The notes: generated by a model not told the origin, from the sequence alone. Positions 34,401-45,725 are shown, counted from the first letter of the stretch. The stretch is DNA of 64,000 bases from Asterias rubens (GCF_902459465.1 NW_022985736.1:1-64000); one strand, 5' to 3'. A program made the numbers and translations.

Positions 34401-34591
34401 TCCCATTAAGTTGTCTGCATTTTATGATTATATAGATAGAGCCCTTGTCCATTAAATACAATCTTGAAAAGGCTCTGAAGTTGGTTCTTGACAGAAAATA
34501 TAAAAAACACCCATATTCTTTGTACCTTTGACCTTGGCAACAGTTACCAACCAACATTAAACTAACACCATCGTGTCATTGGATAAACATT

Positions 34592-34695
34592 ACGGTGACA
34601 TAAGCTTTCCATAGCTGTGCTTTGATTGGTCGGGGTGATTGCAAGCAGCACCTCGGACCAATCAAAACGCAGATATGGAAAGCCTTCTTTCGGTC
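34592..34695. mobile_element. Small palindromic MITE
   Basis: 'aagctttccatagctgtgct' followed by 'ttgattggtcgg' pairs with 'cggaccaatcaaaacgcaga' and 'tatggaaagcc'. Confidence 0.65.
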
Positions 34696-34795
34696 GTCTG
34701 CTGTGTCCACGTATACGTGTGTATTGTATACAATACATGCACTGTGCAAGTATTGCATGATTTGATTCATATCTCTACGTGAAATGAATGTATAG

Positions 34796-35069
34796 GTGAA
34801 AGGTGAAGATACACTACGGTTGGAGGCCAGTCTCTATTCACGAGCCTTGAAGTGTGACGTCAGATGTTCAGGCTTAACAGGACTCAAGCTATGGCGTTTT
34901 GGGCATCGGTTTTGTCAGAGGTATTTAAAATGTCCACGTTGCGAAAGTCGAAAGAGTTTTTCATTCTTGGTGGCACGTTTGGTAGCGTTAACCAACCCTG
35001 CCTGCATGTTTTTTTTATTCGTAAGGATAAACACAGTTATTGGTTTAATATTAAAGACCCAGTGATTCC
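34796..35069. other. No gene recognised
   Basis: Short open frames here overlap the following MITE and lack recognisable domains. Confidence 0.4.
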
Positions 35070-35234
35070 ATTTGAATCAAATTCGTGGAAAATTACTTTT
35101 TTCTCGAAAACCACGTCACTTCAGAGGGAGCTGTTTCTCATAGTGTTTTATACTATCAACCTCTCCCCATTACTCGCAATCAAGAAAGGTTTTATGATAA
35201 TAATTATTTTGAGTAATTACCAATAGTGTCTTAA
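35070..35234 (+). mobile_element. Main-family MITE, 3' half
   Basis: From 'aatcaaattcgtgg' to 'caatagtgtcttaa'. The terminal TTAA at 35231-35234 leads straight into the next MITE head. Confidence 0.85.
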
Positions 35235-35303
35235 AAGGTAATTGTTAAACACCAGGATTCTCACTTGGTGTATCCCAACATATGCATTAAATAACAAACC
35301 TGT
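35231..35303 (+). mobile_element. Main-family MITE, 5' head only
   Basis: Holds 'ggtaattgttaaacacc', 'cttggtgtatcccaacatat' and 'acaaacctgtgg', then breaks off into the minisatellite. Confidence 0.8.
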
Positions 35304-36016
35304 GGCACCCGAACACTTTGAGACTGAGGATCTTCAAAATTTGACACACTACAGAGTTGGCACCCGAACATTCCGAGACTGAGGACCATCAAGATCTGAT
35401 ACACTACAAAGTTGGCACCCGAACATCATACTGAGGATCATCAGGATCTGACACACTATAGTTGGCACCCGAACATTCCGAGACTGAGGACCATCAAGAT
35501 CTGACACACTACAGAGTTGGCACCTGAACATTTCGAGACTGAAGATCTCCACGATTGGCCACACTACAGAGTTGGCACCCGAACATCATACTGAGGATCA
35601 TCAGGATCTGGCACCCGAACACTTTGACACTGAGGATCTTCAAGATCTGACACACTACAGAGTTGGCACCTGAACATTTCGAGACTGAAGATCTTCACGA
35701 TTGGCCACACTACAGAGTTGGCACCCAGGCATTTGAGGCCGAGGATCATCAAGATCTGAAACACTACATAGTTGGCAACCGAACGTTTTGAGACGGAGGG
35801 AGGATCTTCAAGATCTGACACACTACAAAGTTGGCACCCGAACATTTTTAGACTGAGGATCTTAAAGATCTCACACCACAGAGTTGGCACCCGAACATTT
35901 TTAGGCCGAGGATCTCCAAGATCTGATACGCTACAGAGTTGGCGCCCGGACATTTTGAGACTGGGGACCATCAAGATCTGATCGTTACAGAGTTGGCACC
36001 CGAACATTTTGTGACA
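35304..36016 (+). repeat. ~55-bp minisatellite ending at GPCR2 start codon
   Basis: About 13 units built on 'acactacagagttggcaccc', 'gaacattttgagactgagga' and 'tcttcaagatctga'. Unit starts fall near 35357, 35411, 35461, 35517, 35571, 35606 (short), 35661, 35717, 35771, 35830, 35881, 35936 and 35990. The last unit ends at the ATG of the receptor gene. Confidence 0.92.
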
Positions 36017-36979
36017 ATGGCTGAAGAAGTACTCCCTCTTCGTATCTATCAGACCATTGTAGGAATTCTAGGCATCCTTGGCAATGCACTGGTATGTTTT
36101 GTGATCTGGAAAGTGCCAGCTATGAGGACTCGTACAAATGCATTCATCTTTCACCAAGCAGTCATTGATTTATTAGGAGCTACGATGATCGTTCTGAAAA
36201 GTGAAGTTCCCAATCCGAACATTGAAGAAAACAAGGTATTGGGTTGGCTCTTCTGCCATTTATGGTTCTCAAACCTTGTGCTGTTTTATTTCTTCGTTTT
36301 GTCGACGTTCAACCTGTTACTGTTGACCATGGAGAGGTATTTCGCTATCGTTTATCCCTTCAAGTACCAGGCAGCATTTTACACTTGGCCGCGACTGAAG
36401 GTGTGCATGTCTTTCGTGTTGTGTTGGGTCTTTTCAGGAGTTCTCAAATTCTACAATATGCTTATCTTCAAGGCGGTGGGTGGCAAATGCACCCCGAATC
36501 TGATCCCAGGATCCAAGATTATCGGCGTTCTGACGGCGATCCTGCAATACATCTTGCCCGTAGCAGTGATGCTCTTTGCCTACATTCGCATCAGCGTGGA
36601 GATGAAGCGGGGAGCAGCCCGTGTCGGCCCGGCACCAGCCCAGCATATTTCCGGTGGAGCAAACGCACCGGACATGGCCGAGTCCCTCCTCCGGGCAAGA
36701 CGTAACACCTTCAAGATGCTCCTGATCGTCTTCATAACATTCTTGATCTGCTGGACGCCCAACCAGATCATCTTTCTCATGTTTAACCTTGGTTGGAATC
36801 TGCAATACAACGAATGGTATTATTATCTTTCCATAGCGATGGTAGCCACCAATTCTTGTGCGAATCCTACCATTTACGCATTTAAATACCGTCAGTTTCG
36901 TAAAGGATTGCGACAGATCTTTTGCAAGCAGAGTGGACCAACAAAAGAAAGTAGTTTTCAAACCGTCACTACTGGGTGA
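36017..36979 (+). CDS. Class A (rhodopsin-type) GPCR, single exon, paralogue 2
   Basis: 320 residues, intronless. Landmarks: Asn23 (TM1), Asp51 (TM2), Cys80 and Cys158 (disulphide pair), ERY 106-108, Trp137, Pro181, CWTP 245-248 and NPTIY 283-287 (Thr replaces the Leu of paralogue 1). The ATG at 36017 has a good context (A at -3, G at +4) and aligns with paralogue 1. The same frame stays open upstream for 26 codons through the last minisatellite units, without an ATG. TM5 to TM6, including the third intracellular loop, is nearly identical to paralogue 1 at DNA level, while TM4 and extracellular loop 2 are diverged. This pattern suggests different ligands or affinities with shared G-protein coupling (inference). 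Ligand unknown. Confidence 0.93.
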   Translation: MAEEVLPLRIYQTIVGILGILGNALVCFVIWKVPAMRTRTNAFIFHQAVIDLLGATMIVLKSEVPNPNIEENKVLGWLFCHLWFSNLVLFYFFVLSTFNLLLLTMERYFAIVYPFKYQAAFYTWPRLKVCMSFVLCWVFSGVLKFYNMLIFKAVGGKCTPNLIPGSKIIGVLTAILQYILPVAVMLFAYIRISVEMKRGAARVGPAPAQHISGGANAPDMAESLLRARRNTFKMLLIVFITFLICWTPNQIIFLMFNLGWNLQYNEWYYYLSIAMVATNSCANPTIYAFKYRQFRKGLRQIFCKQSGPTKESSFQTVTTG

Positions 36980-37478
36980 ATATTCTATCATACACGGGGC
37001 GAGGGCATCGTGTAAAAACAAGGTCGTATCCAATGTTTATCTTATTCCTATTATTTCTTGTATCAAAATCACCATTGACGTAAGCGCGGAGTTCTCTACT
37101 TCCGTAAGCGCCGATTATTTGCTTACGGTAAACAGAGCCATGAAATTGGGCCCAGGTGTGGATACTCCGTCCATGTGATTAGTAAATAATATGGTCACTT
37201 ATTAGCATACATAATTTGGTATTTGCACTCGATATTTATGCTAGTGAAGCACTATTGACAACGTAATGCCCTCGAACTTGTGGAATAAGCAGTAAACACA
37301 CACGTCTCTTGACCACTCAGAAGCGAGGTCTTTATAGTTAAAATTATTATAAATGTATTGTAAAGTCTTAAAAATTGTGTAATGTTAATTGCTTTAGGAC
37401 AACTTTTATCGATGTCTAACAAGCTTCAAAGCTGGCTGTGGAAAGTTGTTCCATAAATCCAACTTTAAAGACAAAGGA
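36980..37478. other. GPCR2 3' flank; no other gene
   Basis: Noncoding. 'catgaaattgggcccagg' at about 37139 is a half-end of the GGGCCCAATTTCATAGAGCT MITE family. Confidence 0.4.
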
Positions 37479-37853
37479 GTATGTGGTAAATGTCAATGAC
37501 CAGTCTTCTCACTTGGTGTATCTCAACAAATGCATAAAGTAACAAACCTGTGAAAATTTGAGCTCAATTGGTTGTCCAAGTTGCGAGTATACTACGAAAG
37601 AAAAAACACCCTTGCCACACGAAGTTGTGTGCTTTCAGATGCTTGATTTCGAGACCTCAATTCTGAGGTCTTGAAATCAAATTCGTGGGAAAATTACTCC
37701 TTTCTCGAAAACTACGTTACCTCGGAGGGAGCCGTTTTTCACAATGTTTTATACCATCAACCTCTCCCCATCCTCTCTCCATTACTTGTCACCAAGAAAG
37801 GTTTTATGCTAATAATTATTTTGAGTAATTACCAATAGTGTCCACTGCCTTGA
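37479..37853 (+). mobile_element. Main-family MITE, nearly full
   Basis: GAGACCTC core is shortened (about 37648-37680); ends CCACTGCCTTGA. Followed directly by a MITE fragment; the pair is repeated at 37971-38481. Confidence 0.88.
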
Positions 37854-37974
37854 ACATCAGAAGGAGCCGTTTCCCACAATATTGTATACTATCAACAGCT
37901 ATTTATATTGCTCGTTACCAAGTAAGGTTGTATGCTTAACATAATTTTGGGTAAATACCAATAGTGTCTTTAAA
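37854..37974 (+). mobile_element. Main-family MITE, 3' fragment
   Basis: Begins 'acatcagaaggagccg' and ends 'gtgtctttaa'. Same breakpoint as the fragment at 38353. Confidence 0.85.
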
Positions 37975-38352
37975 GGCAGTGGACACTATTGGTAATTGTC
38001 AAAGACTAGCCTCCACAGTTGGTGTATCTCAACATATGCATGAAATAACAAACCTGTGAAAATTTGAGCTCAATCGGTCATCGAACTTGCGAGATAACAA
38101 TGAAAGAAAAAAACACCCTTGTCACACGAAGTTGTGTGCGTTTAGATGGTTGATTTCGAGACCTCAAGTTCTAAATCTGAGGTCTCGAAATCAAATTCGT
38201 GGAAAATTACTTCTTTCTCGAAAACTAGGGCACTTCAGAGGGAGCTGTTTCTCACAGGGTTTTATACTATCAACCTCTCCCAATTACTTGTCACCAAGAA
38301 AGGTTCTATGCTAATAATTATTATGAGTAATTACCAATAGTGTCCACTGCCT
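37971..38352 (+). mobile_element. Main-family MITE, full copy
   Basis: TTAA start, near-consensus with the GAGACCTC core, ends CCACTGCCTTGA. Confidence 0.9.
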
Positions 38353-38481
38353 TGAACATCAGAAGGAGCCGTTTCTCACAATATTGTATACTATCAACAG
38401 CTATTTATATTGCTCGTTACCAAGTAAGGTTTTATGCTAAAACTTATTTTGAGTTAATACCAAAATGTCCACTGCCTTTAA
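38353..38481 (+). mobile_element. Main-family MITE, 3' fragment
   Basis: Second copy of 37854-37974, ending CCACTGCCTTTAA. Confidence 0.85.
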
Positions 38482-38565
38482 CAATGTGGTGGATATAGGG
38501 ATTCACATGGTCTGCTTAATAGATCCAAAGTTGTTGAAAAGTTTGCGAAGTACGAAGGCCCTACG

Positions 38566-38770
38566 GAAGGCACTGGACACTAGTGGTAATCACTCAAAAT
38601 AATGTTTAACATAATACTTCGTGTGACAATTTTTTTACTCTTCAAATTCGACGAACAATATTGAGTTCAAACTTTAACAGTTTTATTATTTTGTACATAA
38701 AACGTTAAGCCACACCAACTGATGAGAAGACTGGTCTTTGACAATTACCAAAAGTGTCCAGTGTCTTTAA
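38566..38770 (-). mobile_element. Main-family MITE with internal deletion
   Basis: Ends GGCACTGGACACTAG and GTGTCCAGTGTCTTTAA remain. The core and one flank are lost. Confidence 0.8.
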
Positions 38771-39266
38771 AGCTCATGTTGATGCGAATACGCAGATGCA
38801 ATGGCGTGTGGATCTTTGAAATACTTCATGGTTACGGATTATGTATTGTGCATTCAGATCCCTTCTTTCCCCAAAAAAATCTCGCTTAAATTCTTGATTT
38901 AAGTTCACGTTAAAACAGTCGGTTTAAGCTAGTGACTACATGCAGGTGGTCTTGTCCTAATGTTGCCATCGAAGCTTATGAAATGATAAGCACAGTTCAC
39001 TATGGATATAATGTTAACACGTAAAGGTGATTGATGACAGTAGCGATGAGTCAAAACTAACGGTTATGGTGGGGATAATCACCAGACAAATGTATTGTTA
39101 ACACTTAGTAAGTTTATTTGAAGTGTGCGCATTACATATGGATTTGAGACAACCATTGGTGGTTGCTGGTTGGTTTATATTGTTTGTTTGGTGTTTTTGA
39201 GATAATTATATATTGATAGATCTAAACGGCATGGAAGGTTATAATATGAGGTATGGTATATTCAAT
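38771..39266. other. No gene recognised
   Basis: AT-rich noncoding sequence. Confidence 0.4.
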
Positions 39267-39428
39267 GTTTAACTCTTAGTAATTACTCAAAATAATTGTT
39301 AGCATAAAAACTTACTTGGTAACAAGCAATGTGTTGGTAACAAGGTTTGTTATTTTGTGCATTAGTTGAGATACAGCAAGTAAAAGTACTGGTCATTGAC
39401 AATTACCAAAAGTGTCCACTGCCTTTAA
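39267..39428 (-). mobile_element. Main-family MITE with internal deletion
   Basis: 'ttagtaattactcaaaataa' to 'gtgtccactgcctttaa'; about 240 bp of the interior are missing. Confidence 0.8.
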
Positions 39429-40465
39429 TGATGCCACAGGTGACTCATATTAATATGTTTGAGCGTGAAACAAGACTTTCTGCTTGTTCTCAACCGATGC
39501 ACTCTTGCTTTGCTGAGATGTACATGTAGTATACAATGAGCCATACCAACAACTTTATTGGAACTCAATGGCTGGTGCATGTTTCCCTCATGATCCCAAA
39601 ATCACTGTTTTTAGAGGAATGTCCGTTCCTCGATTCAGCTCCCTTGAGCAATTTTCTTCTAAAATATTTTTTTTCTCAGATCCCCTTATCAAAGACTGTC
39701 TTTTTGCCTTGTTTGTGGTCAACTTGCACTAAAAACAATTCTGAAACAATTCTGCCCCCCATGGTAAATCAATTAATCTTATTCTCTAGGTAACTTTTGT
39801 TAAACATTAGTTAAAAGACATTTTGGTTTCTATGATGGTCCTGGTCGAAAGTTACAAATCGCAAATAGCATTGCAAGTATTACAGTTTTCGGGGGCTTTC
39901 CGGTCCCCCCTTTTATGTGCATCATTTTTACTTTGGTCCAATAGAAATGTTTTCTGTGGAAAGTTCCGTGAAAGTCATCCGCGTGAAAATACAGGGTGAA
40001 CAAGAAAGGCACTATGATCCCACCCAGGGCCTTCCCTGGTTAGAGTAGGTCCAGGTAGGAAAACCGATCAAACTAACTTTACTTCAGAAAAAGAAATAGC
40101 AGCAATTATAACGTCTGTTTGCAAAATTTAGCATTTTCGAAAATATCATGTTGACCATTCTTTGCAACTATTTGCGATGTCTCAAACATCCACACACTAT
40201 CCTTGCAAAATCGCTTGAGGTGACTGTTAAGTGTAGATTCGTGAACATAATCTACACTACAAAATGTAACAATAGAGTGACATCACAAATATAATTTAAG
40301 AGCAATCAATAATTTAATTTTCTCAAAGGACATAAAAATCAAGGACAAGATAAAACACACGCGATGTACAATTCTATTATGTGATTGCAATTTCTCTTGG
40401 AAAGAGATCAATGTCTTGGAAAGACATCAAACGAAACGCAAACTTCCGCCCAGCTACATCTTTAA
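39429..40465. other. No gene recognised
   Basis: Noncoding on both strands as far as I can judge. Confidence 0.4.
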
Positions 40466-40637
40466 AGTGACACGTTACCTTGGATCGGGCGAGAGTTGTT
40501 AAACGAAAACCTTGCAAATTCGAGGTGTCCGGTCATTATATTCTACTTATGAACATCTTTCTAACCATATGCATTTTATAACAAACGGTTCCATAGACCA
40601 ACACGCCCGATCCAAGGCAACGTCTCCCTTTAAAGAT
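40466..40637. mobile_element. AGGAACGCGTTGCC-family palindromic MITE, short copy
   Basis: 'acgttaccttggatcggg' at the left and 'cccgatccaaggcaacgt' at the right are inverted. It ends CCCTTTAA, with most of the interior deleted. Confidence 0.75.
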
Positions 40638-40728
40638 GTAGGTGGATGGATATTTGCGTTTCATTTAACGTCTTTTCCCCCAAGAGAAACTTCAATCACA
40701 TACTATAAATGCACATCGCAGACCACAG

Positions 40729-40962
40729 TTAAAGCAATGGACACTATTGGTAATTGTCAAAGACCAGTCTTCACAGTTGGTGTATCTCCACATATGCGTC
40801 GAAGTTGTGAGATACGAATGAAACAAAAAACACCCTTGTCGCACCTTGGTCACACGAAGTTGTGTGCTTTCAGAGGGAGCCGTTTCTCAAAATGTTTTAA
40901 ACGACCTTTCCCTATTACTCGTAATCAAGAAAGGTTTTGTGTTAATAATTTTTTTGATTGGG
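40729..40962 (+). mobile_element. Main-family MITE, rearranged copy
   Basis: TTAA start and 'gcaatggacactattgg'. The core is deleted and the copy fades into a G run at about 40962. Confidence 0.75.
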
Positions 40963-41204
40963 GGGGGGGGGCAATGTCATTCTGTCAGGCCAAGACCTAG
41001 CAAGCACACCTGTCCGCAGCATCGATCCTGTCCACTCTCGGGACTTGAAGTAAATGCTTTGCCATAAGATTTACCATTAGCTTCCTTTACAGGCTATAAT
41101 AAGACTTGGGGGGGGGCACCAGTCCTCTCAGGACTACCCTGGTTGCTGCCCTCGTCCGCACTAGGATGTGGACGTACGTTAAGTTACGTAACGAGCTCTA
41201 CCTG
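40963..41204. other. No gene; G-run and flank of minisatellite
   Basis: Contains two poly-G runs (about 40962 and 41108). Otherwise nothing. Confidence 0.4.
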
Positions 41205-42385
41205 CAAACCGGAGGTCCTTATCCTAGGTAGACTACCAATCTAGGGTTACGTGTTCTACCTACCCGGAATGGCGGTCAGAGAGGTCCTTCTCCTAGGTAG
41301 ACTACCAATCTAGGGTTACGTGTTCTACCTACCCGGAATGGCGGTCAGAGAGGTCCTTCTCCTAGGTAGATTACCAATCTAGGGTTACGTGTTCTACCTA
41401 CCCGGAATGGCGGTCAGAGAGGTCCTTCTCCTAGGTAGATTACCAATCTAGGGTTACGTGTTCTACCTACCCGGAATGGCGGTCAGAGAGGTCCTTCTCC
41501 TAGGTAGATTACCAATCTAGGCTTAGGAGTTCTACCTGCCCAGGATGGTGGTCATCAGAGAGGTCCTTCTCCTAGGTAGATTACCAATCTAGGGTTACGT
41601 GTTCTACCTACCCGGAATGGCGGTCAGAGAGGTCCTTCTCCTAGGTAGATTACCAATCTAGGCTTAGGAGTTCTACCTGCCCAGGATGGTGGTCAGAGTG
41701 GTCCTTCTTCTAGGTAGCAATCTAGGCTTACGTGTTCTACCTGCCCAGGATGGTGGTCAGAGTGGTCCTTCTTCTAGGTAGCAATCTAGGCTTACGTGTT
41801 TTACCTACCCTGGATGGTAGTCAAAAAGGTCTTTCTCCTATGTATACTACCAATCTAGGCTTACGTGTTCTACCTGCCCAGGATGGTGATCAGAGTGGTC
41901 CTTCTTCTAGGTAGCAATCTAGGCTTACGTGTTCTACCTGCCCAGGATGGTGGTCAGAGTGGTCCTTCTTCTAGGTAGCAATCTAGGCTTACGTGTTTTA
42001 CCTACCTTGGATGGTAGTCAAAAAGGTCTTTCTCCTATGTATACTACCAATCTAGGCTTACGTGTTCTACCTGCCCAGGATGGTGGTCAGAGTGGTCCTT
42101 CTTCTAGGTAGCAATCTAGGCTTACGTGTTTTACCTACCCTGGATGGTAGTCAAAAAGGTCTTTCTCCTATGTATACTACCAATCTAGGCTTACGTGTTC
42201 TACCTGCCCAGGATGGTGATCAGAGTGGTCCTTCTTCTAGGTAGCAATCTAGGCTTACGTGTTTTACCTACCCTGGATGGTGGTCAAAAAGGTCTTTCTC
42301 CTATGTATACTACCAATCTAGGCTTACGTGTTCTACCTACCCGGAAGTGTGATCAGAGTTTTTCTTCTCCTAGGTGGCCTGTCTA
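41205..42385 (+). repeat. 66-bp minisatellite with higher-order 133-bp period
   Basis: Units carry 'taccaatctagg', 'ttacgtgttctacct', 'cccggaatgg' and 'aggtccttctcctaggtag'. The left part (41205-41700) is of simple ~66-bp units. The right part (41700-42380) alternates two variants, one with 'cttctaggtagcaatctagg' and one with 'aaaaaggtctttctcctatg', giving a 133-bp repeat (equivalent points at 41929, 42062, 42195). Repeated 60-residue open frames here are by-products. Confidence 0.92.
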
Positions 42386-42554
42386 CTATAGCTGACGAAC
42401 CTGCTCGGAATGATCTGGTTTTTCGGCACCATTTAAAATTGCCTATTACACTTCTGCCAATCAGTTTAAAACAGGGTTTGGCGCATCAAACCAAGCAGTA
42501 GGAGTCTGTTTAGAAGAGGATAGTTCTCCTGGGTTTGTCTTTACTGTCGTTGCT

Positions 42555-42750
42555 AAAACTGCATCAGAGATGCAAATGTTTTGCAAAAACTCTATTGTAG
42601 GGATGCATCGATTGAGCAAAAACTGCATTAGAGTTTTAAATGTTTTGCAAAACTCTATTGTAGGGATGCATCGATTGAGCAAAACCTGCATCAGAGATTT
42701 AAATGTTTTGCAAAACTCTATTGTAGGGATGCATCGATTGAGCAAAAAGT
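42555..42750 (+). repeat. Three tandem copies of a ~63-bp unit
   Basis: Each has 'gttttgcaaaa', 'actctattgtagggatgcat' and 'cgattgagcaaaa'. Confidence 0.9.
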
Positions 42751-42829
42751 GATGAATGATGAAATTTATTGGTAGTCAGACTAGCTCATTTGCAAAAATA
42801 AGCACGTGTAGCTATACCAACTCATTTGC

Positions 42830-43270
42830 ATAAGCATCTGGCTTGCCAATGATCACACTACATGCATTACCCGACCCTCAGAACATAGGTAAAAACATTT
42901 CTTTATCATGGTTATTTGCCTAGTTTCAGAGATATTGGAGAAATCTCATTTTTCTGCTATAGCTGCCACTAATTTGTATATATTTTGTTAAAACTACTTA
43001 CCACTAATAATAACTTTATAAAACGTGTAATCGTTTTATGAGACCTTCAAAACATGGGTATAGCACTTCAATTGTCATCTTTGCTTTCCTAGTTACCGAG
43101 ATATTGAAGAAAAATTATTTTTCTGTAATGGCGGCACTAATTTGCATATTTATGATTATTAATTACCACTTATTACTTTGGAAATGTTTCAATCCTTTTC
43201 TGTGACCTTTTACATCTAGGTACAGACTCATCGCTCGTCATTTTTGCTTGCCTGGTTACAGGGGTTTGCT
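42830..43270 (+). repeat. Degenerate ~185-bp tandem repeat
   Basis: About three units share 'gagatattg.agaaa', 'ctgctat' or 'ctgtaatgg', 'gc.ctaatttg.atat' and 'ttaccact'. Strongly diverged. Confidence 0.55.
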
Positions 43271-44216
43271 TAAAATGTCAAAAATATGATTATGCAAATT
43301 AGATGGTCAAAAACTCAAAAATTCGCTTGGGAACCATTTTTTTTTCGGATTCAGCACACCAGAAATGTGTTAAAAAGTCTGGTTCCACACTTTTACCCCA
43401 AAATGCTTCAATCAGTCACTTTTTTCCTGAAATCCGCCTAGACTATAGTAGTTGAACAGCAGGGCAGTTCTTTTCAGATTTGAGAAGTCTCCAGAACATC
43501 AGAAAATCTACTCCGTGGTAGTAGAATACAAAGCAAGACAGTTCACTTAAGAACGAAATCTACCTGCAGTATACACGTTTTTTGTTGTTGAAAATTTACT
43601 TGGTAAAAGCACCCGGAGGGATTTTACACTTGAACATTGTTTTAAACATCCCCTTTGAAGTAATGTAGTTACCCCCCCCCCCCCCCGACAAAAAATTGAA
43701 ATAAAAATAAACCAAAAATAAACAATAAATAAATCAAATCAAATCCCAAAAATCAATCTGAGAAAAGCTTTAGGCGTTGAGGTAGATTTGTTGTTTAATA
43801 AGCAGCTCTAATAATAAAAATGGACCCCGGTTGCACTGACAAGAGAAAATCAATAGTTAATTTCCTGCGTTATGCTTTCGTTGCCTACTCACCTGTTTAC
43901 TTGATTGTAAAGTTTTCATTGTGATTATGCTTTTCTAAATCGATTTCATTCACAACCATTTACGTCACAAAAAGTTATGTACCACAATAAAGAAACTCGC
44001 GAATTAAAAGAAAATTGTGTTTTGTGCAGATCTGTATAACAACTTTACACACTTTTCGTATTCAGAGTAGAGAAGATTGTGTTATTTGTACGAAGTTAAA
44101 ATTGACGTTCATTATTTTCTTTCAGACTGTGCTTTGATGAACCACTGTATAGTTCCCTTTTCATCACATACAGTTAAATCCATTTGACCCTTTCGGTAAA
44201 CAGTTATGTCCTAAGC
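43271..44216. other. No gene recognised; poly-C run
   Basis: A C run lies at about 43672-43686. Rest is AT-rich noncoding DNA. Confidence 0.4.
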
Positions 44217-44552
44217 CTACACTGCGTGTATCACAACTTTTTTTATACAACAACAAACCTGTGAAAATTTAGGCTCAATCGGTCATCGGAGTCGGGAGAA
44301 AATAACGGGAAACCCACCCTTGTTTCCGCACGTTTCGCCGTGTCACGACATGTGTTTATAATAAATCTGTATTATTATTCTCGATATCGAGAATTGATAT
44401 TGTTTTAATGTTTTCTCAAAAAGTAAACCATTTCATGGAATAATATTTCAAGAGAAGTCTTTAACCATTACCTTCTGTTAATCCTGTAAGTTATTGTAAA
44501 TCTGTGAACCTTTATTATTTTTTTCTGTACCGAAAGTGTCCAATGGCTTTAA
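44217..44552 (+). mobile_element. MITE, CTCGATATCGAG subfamily, second copy
   Basis: Same body as 31354-31909 ('ggagtcgggagaaaataacg', palindrome TCTCGATATCGAGA near 44380). The 5' end is truncated; ends GGCTTTAA at 44549-44552. Confidence 0.85.
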
Positions 44553-44892
44553 AGGCACTGGACCCTATTGGAAATTACTCAAACTAATTGTTAGCATAAC
44601 TACTTGGTAATGATCAATGGAGGGCTGTTTATAGTTTCAAGCATCGTGAGAAACAGCTCTCTCTCTGCAGTAGCACAGTACAAGAGAAAGAGGTAAATTC
44701 TCACTATTATTTAAAAAAAAACTTCAGGCTTGATGCGTTTTTTTAGGCACACAAATTTCAAATCAAAATGGATTTTGTTCTTTCATTATTCTCTTGCAAT
44801 TTCGATGAACAACTGAGTCTGAATTTTCGCAGAATTGTTATTTGATGCATCTGCTGGGACGCACCAAGTGAGAAAACTGGTCTTTGACAGCT
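44549..44892 (-). mobile_element. Main-family MITE, back to back with previous copy
   Basis: Shares TTAA 44549-44552 with the preceding element. Core of the CTTCAGGCTTGA type; the right end is lost after 'tggtctttgacag'. Confidence 0.8.
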
Positions 44893-45047
44893 TACTCATG
44901 CCGCTAACCGAAAGGTTGAGCTTTGGTCTTTGTTCGGGTTCAGCCGTACCGCACGTATTATTGAGTTGCCGATTTGGTTTCAAAAGGCTGATTAAATAAA
45001 ATATGTTAAAAAAACCCACATTTTTTTCTTTATTTAATTTCTATCAT

Positions 45048-45240
45048 TTAAAGGCACTATAAAGACACGTTTGGTAAAATGTCAAAGACCAGTAGTCTCC
45101 CGTTGTGCATCCCAATATATACAGCAATGAACAAATCTTAGACAACTTGGGGTCAAATATCGGTCATCGAATGACCAAGAGAATATTGAGAGAATAACCC
45201 TTTTTTTTGTTGCATAAATTTACCAAACCAGAGCCTAAAT
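45048..45240 (+). mobile_element. Main-family MITE, 5' part
   Basis: TTAA start and 'aaagacacgtttggtaaaat', diverged. Its likely 3' part is at 45632-45725, separated by about 390 bp of unrelated sequence. Confidence 0.6.
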
Positions 45241-45631
45241 TCATGCCTAAAGTGACCGGGCTTTTGACTCAGCTGGGTAAGAGGCCATTATACACAATCA
45301 TCTTCTCTAAGGTTTAACAACAACAAATTAAAACTCTCTCTTGTCAACTTGTTTAATGTTTCATTCTTATTTCTTGTATTTGTATTTGTTTAATTTATTT
45401 TGTATACCTATACGAAATGCTCTTTTGATGGCGGGTTGGTTTGCTTTCGGGCACTTTCAGGCTTCTGCTTGTTTTTGTTTTTGTGTTTTTTGGTCTGTCT
45501 CTAATGTTTTCGTCACTAATGTTTTTATACATTTCAAGTATTGTTGATGTGACGCGCCGAATGAATAAATAAATTAATAAATTATAAATAAATAAACAAA
45601 TAAAAGTATTTTAAGATTTTAGTGAGAAATT

Positions 45632-45725
45632 ACCTCCTTCCCCCAAAAAACTTTACTGCAAACTGAGCCGTTTCTTACATTGTTTGTTACTATCAATAGC
45701 TCTCCATTGCTCGTTACGAAGTAAA
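45632..45725 (+). mobile_element. Main-family MITE, 3' part
   Basis: 'gagaaattacctccttcccc', 'gagccgtttcttacattg' and 'ctctccattgctcgttacga' are recognisable. Followed by three 'ttggaaccgttgctttt'-like units at 45735-45780. Confidence 0.65.

Noticed and set aside
35304..36016. Regularly spaced repeats resembling a CRISPR array
   Set aside because: Units are contiguous and diverged with no unique spacers, in a clearly eukaryotic context; it is a minisatellite. The same applies to the 37-bp array at 10215-10545.
36434..37033. 199-codon open frame on the minus strand opposite GPCR2
   Set aside because: It is antisense to a well-supported receptor frame, with no domain of its own; open only because of the GC-rich composition of the loop region.
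41732..42395. Four near-identical 60-residue frames, possibly a repeat-peptide gene
   Set aside because: Each ends in a stop at the same point of the 133-bp unit; they are reading-frame echoes of the minisatellite.
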